A stretch of DNA of 64,000 nt from Phenylobacterium sp. RIFCSPHIGHO2_01_FULL_69_31 (GTDB taxonomy: Bacteria; Pseudomonadota; Alphaproteobacteria; Caulobacterales; Caulobacteraceae), in the NCBI RefSeq assembly GCF_001824475.1, contig NZ_MHXN01000028.1, positions 62,001 to 126,000 on the forward strand, written 5' to 3'. This document shows, piece after piece, positions 59,362 through 64,000 of the stretch. A program made the position numbers and the translations under genes. The notes beneath the pieces are model-generated. The model ran no database searches and was not told the origin of the DNA. It worked only from the letters and a program-made list of their open reading frames with translations. Each line of letters starts with the position of its first letter. Positions within the stretch are counted from its first letter, which is position 1.

Positions 59362-60046
59362 TTTCCAGCAGCTGGCGGAATTCGTGGATGGCGACGGCTG
59401 CGGGCGAACTGCGCTGGCGCCAGAATAGCAGGGCCACTGCGCCCAGGGTGGCGGCCATGAACGACCAGGGACCGAATAGCCAGGCCGCGGCCGCCAGGGC
59501 GAAGTAGTAGCCTCGGACGCCTGAGTTGAACGAGCCCAGCGCCGGATTCAGCAGCCGCGCCAGGAGCACGCCGTAGGTGGAGCGCTGGTCCTCGGCCAGC
59601 GGCTCCGGCGTCGCGCCCACTGCGGCGAGGCAGTAGTTGAGCTGGCGGATCGACCAGATGAAGTCCAGCAGCCCGCGGGCCAGGGCGACTACCACCAGGG
59701 CCAACTGCACCTCGAAGAGCAGCCGCGTCGAGGTCTTCACCACTTCCAGCGCCGAGACCGAGCGAAAGGTGGAATCGCCTCCGAACAGCGCGCCCGCCGC
59801 GGCGGCGATCAGCAGCAGGTTGGACGAGGCGAAGAACGACGCCGAGTTGAGGGCGTGGCCCAGCAGCTGGCCGTCCATCAGGCGCACCTCGCGCCCGGTC
59901 ATCTGGGTCATCCAGGCCGTGCGGATGACGGTCATGTCGGTGTTGAGGACGCCGCCCCGCCGCTTGCCGAACATCGTCAGCAGGGGCTCGTAGAAGAACC
60001 AGGCCAGGGCGAACACGCCGAGGGCGATGATGTCCAGAAGGTCCAT
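59327..60046 (-). CDS. DUF599 domain membrane protein
   Basis: This 239-residue protein has four membrane helices (about 4-20, 70-90, 110-130, 185-205). MDLLDIIALGVFALAWFFYE, RTAWMTQMTGREVRLMDGQLLGHALNSASFFASSNL and LNPALGSFNSGVRGYYFALAAAAW are typical of the DUF599 family, whose function is unknown. It starts one base after the MHS transporter stop, so the two are co-transcribed. Confidence 0.88.
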   Translation of the reverse strand: MDLLDIIALGVFALAWFFYEPLLTMFGKRRGGVLNTDMTVIRTAWMTQMTGREVRLMDGQLLGHALNSASFFASSNLLLIAAAAGALFGGDSTFRSVSALEVVKTSTRLLFEVQLALVVVALARGLLDFIWSIRQLNYCLAAVGATPEPLAEDQRSTYGVLLARLLNPALGSFNSGVRGYYFALAAAAWLFGPWSFMAATLGAVALLFWRQRSSPAAVAIHEFRQLLETKAPAPPASPS

Positions 60047-60047
60047 G

Positions 60048-61382
60048 TCAGTCCTCGAGGATCAGACTGTGCTTCCGGTTGTCGGGCAGCAGGAAGATCA
60101 TGAGGAACGCCACCGCCATCCCCAAGGCGACATAGACGTAGAACCCGCTTTCGACCCCTGCCCGCTTGAAGGCGAGCGCGATCGGCTCGGCCGTGCCGCC
60201 GAAAATGGCGGTGCCCATGCCATAGGGCAGGGCGACGCCCAGGGCGCGGACGTTGGCGGGGAACAGCTCGGCCTTCACCACCGCGCTGACGGCGTTGTAG
60301 CCCGACATCAGGAACACGAGGGTGGCGACAAGCGCGAAGGCGACGAACGGGGACTGGGTTCCGGCGATGGTCGACAGGGCCGGATAGGCCGCGAGGGCGC
60401 CGCCGCCGAACGCGATGAACAGGGTGGCCTTGCGCCCCCAGTGGTCGCTGAGCCAGCCGAAGAACGGCAGGGCGAAGAGATACACCACCAGGGCCGCGGC
60501 GGTGATGCCCGTCGCGGTGGGACCGGCGAAGCCTGCGGTGCCGGTCAGGAACTTCGGCATGTAGGTGGTGAAGGCGTAGAAGGCGAGCGAGCCGCCGGCG
60601 GTAAAGCCGAAGATGGTCAGGGTCTGCTTTGGATAGCGCATGAACAGCATCATCGTCCGCGCCCGCTCGGCGCCGGAGGCCTTGGAGACCTCGTAGGACT
60701 GGCTCTCGTCCATCCGGCTGCGGATCCAGAACACCACCACCGCCATGGCCGCGCCGATGAAGAACGGAATGCGCCAGCCCCAGCTTTCCAGGTCCTCCGG
60801 GGCCATCGTCGTCTGCAGCAGGCTGAGGATGCCCAGGGCGATGAGCTGGCCCATGACCATGGTCACGAACTGGAAGCTGGACCAGAAGCCGCGTCGGCGG
60901 CGGCCGGCCATCTCGGACAGGTAGGTGGCGCTGGCGCCGTACTCGCCCCCCACCGACAGGCCCTGAAGGATGCGCGCCACCACCAGCAGGATCGGGGCGG
61001 CCACCCCGATGGTCTCGTAGCTGGGCAGGACCGCGATAATGAGCGAGCCGCCGCACATCAGGCTGACCGCGGCCGTCAGGGCGGTCTTGCGGCCGGCGTG
61101 GTCGGCATAGAGGCCCATCAGCCAGGCGCCCAGCGGACGGGCGAAAAAGCCCACGGCAAACACGGCCATGGTCTTCAGAAGACCGGCGAGGTCGTCGTCG
61201 CCCGGGAAGAAGTGGTTGGAAAAATAGACCGCGAACGCCGAATAGACGAACCAGTCGTACCACTCGACCAGGTTGCCGGCAGAGCCGCCGAGGATGGCCC
61301 TGAAGCGCTGGGCGGCCGTAAGGCCTGGGACCGTGATCCCGGGCGGAATCTGGGCTTCGGCCCCGGTCTCCGTCGCGGTCAT
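60048..61382 (-). CDS. MHS-family MFS transporter (dicarboxylate/compatible-solute type)
   Basis: This 444-residue protein is of the metabolite:proton symporter group (KgtP/ProP relatives). GNLVEWYDWFVYSAF at about 36-50, YADHAGRKTALTAAVSLMCGGSLII and LQGLSVGGEYGASATYLSEMA are diagnostic. Twelve membrane helices are expected. The substrate could be alpha-ketoglutarate or another organic acid. The long N-terminus (about 30 residues, Ala/Thr/Pro) is cytoplasmic. Confidence 0.92.
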   Translation of the reverse strand: MTATETGAEAQIPPGITVPGLTAAQRFRAILGGSAGNLVEWYDWFVYSAFAVYFSNHFFPGDDDLAGLLKTMAVFAVGFFARPLGAWLMGLYADHAGRKTALTAAVSLMCGGSLIIAVLPSYETIGVAAPILLVVARILQGLSVGGEYGASATYLSEMAGRRRRGFWSSFQFVTMVMGQLIALGILSLLQTTMAPEDLESWGWRIPFFIGAAMAVVVFWIRSRMDESQSYEVSKASGAERARTMMLFMRYPKQTLTIFGFTAGGSLAFYAFTTYMPKFLTGTAGFAGPTATGITAAALVVYLFALPFFGWLSDHWGRKATLFIAFGGGALAAYPALSTIAGTQSPFVAFALVATLVFLMSGYNAVSAVVKAELFPANVRALGVALPYGMGTAIFGGTAEPIALAFKRAGVESGFYVYVALGMAVAFLMIFLLPDNRKHSLILED

Positions 61383-61444
61383 GCAGTCTCCCCCAGCTCG
61401 ACTTTTGAGGCCGATGCTAGGGGTAGCCGCGGACTACGCCAACG

Positions 61445-61603
61445 TCAGATCCGTCCCATCACCACGAGGATGATGACGATCACGAGGACCAGGCCCAGGC
61501 CGCCGCTCGGGAAGTAGCCCCAGCTGCGCGAATAGCCCCACGAGGGCAGCGCGCCCAGCAGGAGCAGGATCAGTATGATGATCAGAATGGTCCCTAGGGA
61601 CAT
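61445..61603 (-). CDS. DUF3309 family small membrane protein
   Basis: This 52-residue protein, beginning MSLGTILIIILILLLLGALP, has two hydrophobic segments (3-18 and 35-50) separated by WGYSRSWGYFPSGG. This is the DUF3309 pattern, known in many alpha- and betaproteobacteria with no assigned role. ATG 61603 has GGAGGAGAG five bases upstream, a strong site for so short a gene. Confidence 0.88.
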   Translation of the reverse strand: MSLGTILIIILILLLLGALPSWGYSRSWGYFPSGGLGLVLVIVIILVVMGRI

Positions 61604-61681
61604 GGCGCTCTCCTCCGGTCCCCCGACCTCGACCGCACCGAACGCGAATGGTGAAGGTCGGGTTCCCCGGAGGGCGGACCG

Positions 61682-62077
61682 CTAGTCCGCCGCGTCGGCC
61701 GTGTGCAGGCGATGCTCGCGGTCGGTGGACTGCAAGGCGTACATCATCCCGATCCACCCGCCCTTCACACGGGGCAGCGCCAGGAGCGTCAGCACGGTCA
61801 GGGCGCCCAGGATGATCGGCAGGGAGTAGAGCGGCGAGGATTCCCAGACGACGGGGAAGAACAGCATCGGGGCGACGATCAAGTGGCCCACCAGCAGGAT
61901 CGTCAGATAGGCCGGGCCGTCGTCGGCCGGGTAGCGGGCGAGATCATGGCCGCAGGCCTCGCAAGCCGGCTGGACCTTCAGGTAGCGACCGAATAGGCGG
62001 CCCTTGCCGCAGCACGGGCAGTGCTGCGACAGGCCCCGACCGATCGAGCGGAACAGCGGGTGATGGAATTCGGCCAT
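61682..62077 (-). CDS. DUF983 family membrane protein
   Basis: This 131-residue protein has a zinc-ribbon-like N-terminus (HCPCCGKGRLFGRYLKVQPACEACGHDL, with CPCC and CEAC pairs at about 20-43) and two membrane helices (about 58-76 and 85-104). This is the DUF983 layout; some members lie near cytochrome oxidase genes, but here no such genes are present. Function unknown. Confidence 0.9.
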   Translation of the reverse strand: MAEFHHPLFRSIGRGLSQHCPCCGKGRLFGRYLKVQPACEACGHDLARYPADDGPAYLTILLVGHLIVAPMLFFPVVWESSPLYSLPIILGALTVLTLLALPRVKGGWIGMMYALQSTDREHRLHTADAAD

Positions 62078-62109
62078 GGCGCCCCATATGCGCCTCCGCC
62101 GACCGAGGG

Positions 62110-62129
62110 GGAAGGCCCGGGGGCCTTCC
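62110..62129. terminator. Hairpin between DUF983 and entericidin-like genes
   Basis: GGAAGGCCC (62110-62118) pairs with GGGCCTTCC (62121-62129), closing tightly. It lies 13 bp downstream of the entericidin-like stop on the minus strand. There is no U-tract, so efficiency is uncertain. Confidence 0.4.
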
Positions 62130-62141
62130 GTCGCACCCGTT

Positions 62142-62279
62142 CTACTTCTTGGCGTCCTCGGCCGCGCCGGTCACCGCACGGCCGGCGGCGGAGGCGTCCT
62201 TGCCGATCCCGGAGACGGTGTTGCAGGCCGATACCAGGAGGGCGGCGGCGGCGGCGGTCAGAACGATCAGCTTGCGCAT
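62142..62279 (-). CDS. Entericidin A/B family small lipoprotein
   Basis: This 45-residue protein has a signal peptide with lipobox LVSAC (Cys19), then TVSGIGKDASAAGRAVTGAAEDAKK, matching the entericidin family (NTVxGxGKD). Entericidins are small envelope lipoproteins named as an antidote/toxin pair; in many genomes only one is present and its role is not toxic. The ATG at 62279 has GAGAGGGG upstream. Confidence 0.9.
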   Translation of the reverse strand: MRKLIVLTAAAAALLVSACNTVSGIGKDASAAGRAVTGAAEDAKK

Positions 62280-62332
62280 GGGAAGAACCCCTCTCGAAGA
62301 TGAGCCTTAGGTCTCTTGCGCCGCCTATCTAG

Positions 62333-62803
62333 TCAAGCTTGCGGCGGGATTGCGGCGTCGCGGGCCAGGCGGCCGAGCCGGGCCTCCATCCGCCGCACGT
62401 GACTGCCGGGCCAGTAGCTGCGGCCGCAGGCCGGGCAGATGCGAAACGGGCGGCCTCTTTCCGGCGCTGCGCCGGGCATCGCGGCGACCTCCTCGTCCCC
62501 GGCGTCGCGGAGGTGCGCATTGTCCATGACGCAGCGGGTGAACGGCGCGAACTCCCAGTCGAGCACCACCTCGCGCGAAAGATGGTGCGCCTCGGCGTCG
62601 ACCCCGAAGCCGCGGATCAGCACCGACTCGTGGGCCGCGGCGGCCAGCCGCTTGTCCCGCGTCAGCAGGATCCGGCCCTCTCGGCGCGCCGTCTTGATGA
62701 GATCGGAATCGGGTTCCCCGTCCGAGGCCAGATAGGTGTCGTAGCCCGCCGCGCGCAGCAGGCGCGCCAACCGAACGAGCATCTCGTCGCAAAGAAAGCG
62801 CAT
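62333..62803 (-). CDS. Mut7-C RNase domain protein with incomplete zinc ribbon
   Basis: This 156-residue protein opens MRFLCDEMLVRLARLLRAAGYDT with acidic residues Asp6, Glu7 and Asp50 (LLTRDKRL) of the PIN-like Mut7-C fold, a putative RNase domain. A zinc ribbon should follow; here Cys91, Cys123 and Cys126 (CPACGRSYWPGSH) are present, but the usual second Cys of the first knuckle is Asp94 (RCVMDN). ATG 62803 is used because the family starts with this motif. The frame is open 25 codons further upstream. Confidence 0.82.
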   Translation of the reverse strand: MRFLCDEMLVRLARLLRAAGYDTYLASDGEPDSDLIKTARREGRILLTRDKRLAAAAHESVLIRGFGVDAEAHHLSREVVLDWEFAPFTRCVMDNAHLRDAGDEEVAAMPGAAPERGRPFRICPACGRSYWPGSHVRRMEARLGRLARDAAIPPQA

Positions 62804-62923
62804 ATCGGTGAAATCCGTGTGCACCGGCGCCGTTCCGTCATTGCGCTGCAACATGATTTCGTAGAATGGATTTTGCATTGCGAAGAGCGGCCAGCTCCCC
62901 CTGGCTCATCTTGGAGCAGAGTG

Positions 62924-63118
62924 ATGATTGAGTTGCGTACCTTCCCGGGCCTCTTCGTGGGCCGTCGCACCCTTGTGCAGGCCGACGAGGCTCCCCGCGA
63001 CCAGCAGGGTTCCGCCTATGCCTGCGGTGCCTGCCGCCAGGAGCTGGCCCGTGTCGACCGCTCGTTCTTCAACGACGTGGTGGTCAAGTGCCGCTGCGGG
63101 GAATTCAACCAGCTCTAG
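62924..63118 (+). CDS. Small zinc-ribbon protein of unknown function
   Basis: This 64-residue protein ends in a four-Cys zinc-ribbon-like set: C34, C37 (CGAC) and C56, C58 (CRC). No assignable family. ATG 62924 has GGAG seven bases upstream; GTG 62921 is an in-frame alternative. It is divergent from the Mut7-C gene across 120 bp and could share control. Codon use is like its neighbours. Confidence 0.65.
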   Translation: MIELRTFPGLFVGRRTLVQADEAPRDQQGSAYACGACRQELARVDRSFFNDVVVKCRCGEFNQL

Positions 63119-63157
63119 GCTGACGGCGGGGCCGCAGCCCCGCCTCCGCGCCCCGCG

Positions 63158-63595
63158 TCAGGCGGGCTGGGTCTCGCCGACGAGCGGGCTTGGCTTGTTC
63201 TCGCGGATCCAGCGCTTCTCGTCCTCGCTGTTGGGCAAGGGCGGACGGATGCCCTGGATGGACCACAGTTCGAACGACGTCTCGTCGATGTGGAACTCCC
63301 AGTCGAAACCGCGATCCCGGATGTACGGCGCCAGCGCCTCGTCGCACTCGCCGATCCACCATGTCCGCGCCTCGGCCGAGGGTAGGGTGCGGGCGATGTG
63401 GTCGACCCAGATGCGGACGAACTTCGTGGCCGGCTCGCCGCCGACGAAGAACGAGTCCGGGGCGACCTCCTGGAACACGACGCCGACGTAGAATTTCGGC
63501 AGGCGGCTGTAGAGCGCCGTGATGCGCTGGGACAGCTCGCGCTTGTCGTCGGCCGAGAAGGCTCCCACCGGGTGATAGATTTTCCAGAGCGGCAT
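63158..63595 (-). CDS. Tautomerase family protein (cis-CaaD-like)
   Basis: This 145-residue protein starts MPLWKIYHPVGAFSADDKRELSQ; after removal of Met, Pro1 would be the catalytic base of the tautomerase superfamily. Length and FVRIWVDHIARTLP suit the fungal/bacterial cis-3-chloroacrylate dehalogenase-like family. The natural substrate is unknown. ATG 63595 is favoured over a longer frame because it exposes the N-terminal Pro. Divergent from a TetR gene, with a palindrome between. Confidence 0.82.
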   Translation of the reverse strand: MPLWKIYHPVGAFSADDKRELSQRITALYSRLPKFYVGVVFQEVAPDSFFVGGEPATKFVRIWVDHIARTLPSAEARTWWIGECDEALAPYIRDRGFDWEFHIDETSFELWSIQGIRPPLPNSEDEKRWIRENKPSPLVGETQPA

Positions 63596-63621
63596 CGATC
63601 GGCTCCCTGCGCCGTTGACAT

Positions 63622-63642
63622 CAATGATGATGATCATCATTG
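63622..63642. promoter_or_regulatory. Perfect palindromic operator between tautomerase and TetR genes
   Basis: CAATGATGAT-G-ATCATCATTG is a perfect 10-bp inverted repeat with one central base, in an 83-bp divergent gap. TTGACA at 63615-63620 lies directly beside it as a possible -35 for the TetR gene. It is most likely the TetR operator controlling both genes. Confidence 0.75.
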
Positions 63643-63678
63643 TTGCTGGATCGAAGCGCGTCAAGCGGCAGGATCGGG

Positions 63679-64000
63679 ATGAAGATCAGCAAGGCCCAGG
63701 CCCAGGAGAACCGGCAGCGGGTGGTGGAGGTGGCGTCGGAGCTCTTCCGCGCGCGCGGCTTCGACGAGGTTCCGGTCGGGGACCTGATGAAGGCCGCCGG
63801 GTTCACGCACGGCGGCTTCTACAACCACTTCGCCTCGAAGCAGGACCTGGCCGCCGAGGCGCTGGAGAACGCCTGGGCGCAGATGGCGGCGGAACGGGCG
63901 CGGGCGGACGGCGTCGCAGGCCTCCTGCCGCACTACCTTTCCCGGGCGGCGCGCAACGCGCCGGGCAAGAGCTGTCCCGCGGCCGCCCTGGCCGGCGATA
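63679..64000 (+). CDS. TetR/AcrR family transcriptional regulator (5' part)
   Basis: The first 107 residues are present; the gene runs off the right edge. An N-terminal helix-turn-helix is clear: NRQRVVEVASELFRARGFD, then VGDLMKAAGFTHGGFYNHFASKQDLAAEAL at about 33-62, typical of TetR DNA-binding domains of the TetR_C_ group with FxHF. GKSCPAAALAGD near 96 is a ligand-domain segment often seen in regulators of the tautomerase/reductase type. ATG 63679 follows AGGATCGGG. Confidence 0.9.
   Translation, partial: MKISKAQAQENRQRVVEVASELFRARGFDEVPVGDLMKAAGFTHGGFYNHFASKQDLAAEALENAWAQMAAERARADGVAGLLPHYLSRAARNAPGKSCPAAALAGD

Overview
The window is chromosomal DNA of a high-GC alphaproteobacterium, very probably a member of the Caulobacterales close to Phenylobacterium or Caulobacter. 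The evidence is a GC content near 70 percent, many GTG and TTG starts, short ATGA/GTGA gene overlaps, two large TonB-dependent receptors, a PodJ-like Sel1 protein, and the orders rpsF-rpsR-rplI / dnaB / radA-cvpA-purF and fabD-fabG-acpP-fabF-mltG-yicC-gmk. The genus is inferred from gene content and style only; no search was run. No rRNA, CRISPR array, integrase or transposase is visible.

Layout. 1-5304: a tight minus-strand operon radA-cvpA-purF-SBF transporter-SDR, with the tail of an unknown gene entering at the left edge. 5444-7283: two tandem Yip1-type membrane proteins. 7296-12865: dnaB, a TonB-dependent receptor, and the rplI-rpsR-rpsF operon, all minus. 13070-16163: a secreted peroxiredoxin-like protein, a PodJ-like Sel1 protein and a zinc alcohol dehydrogenase. 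16251-22569: fatty acid synthesis (fabD, fabG, acpP, fabF), then mltG, a YicC-type RNase and gmk, with striking intergenic hairpins. 22808-24400: a markedly GC-poorer single gene fusing a GHKL (Hsp90/MORC-like) ATPase to a C-terminal HEPN-like domain; this is the best candidate for a new system, probably a defence gene. 24736-26516: a hypothetical gene and an adenine deaminase. 26608-32621: a six-gene MoxR/DUF58/SpoIIM/RDD membrane cluster.

32618-45606: a membrane protein, dipeptide epimerase, TPR-sulfotransferase, second TonB-dependent receptor, enoyl-CoA hydratase, pabB-pabC, class III aminotransferase, MFS transporter, Nudix hydrolase and a small secreted protein. 45724-50348: a CYP153-type alkane hydroxylase, a glutathione-dependent formaldehyde/alcohol dehydrogenase, then a FixLJ-like two-component pair with a convergent stand-alone receiver. 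50477-55600: a GMC oxidoreductase that appears to begin at CTG, a divergent AraC regulator, an OmpA-like beta-barrel, and an ECF sigma/FecR pair lacking a neighbouring receptor. 55601-56231 is non-coding and holds strong hairpins, followed by tRNA-Ser(GGA). 56371-64000: a haem c protein with a TPR partner, msrA, a MmcQ/YjbR protein, DUF599, an MHS-type transporter, four small genes (DUF3309, DUF983, entericidin-like, zinc ribbon), a Mut7-C protein, and a tautomerase divergent from a truncated TetR gene across a perfect palindrome.

How it fits together. Most of the window is housekeeping: purine synthesis, replication, translation, lipid and folate synthesis, envelope maintenance. The accessory layer is typical of oligotrophic, hydrocarbon-degrading Caulobacterales: TonB receptors with their sigma/anti-sigma control, an alkane P450 with downstream oxidation enzymes, enoyl-CoA hydratase, and FixLJ-like signalling.
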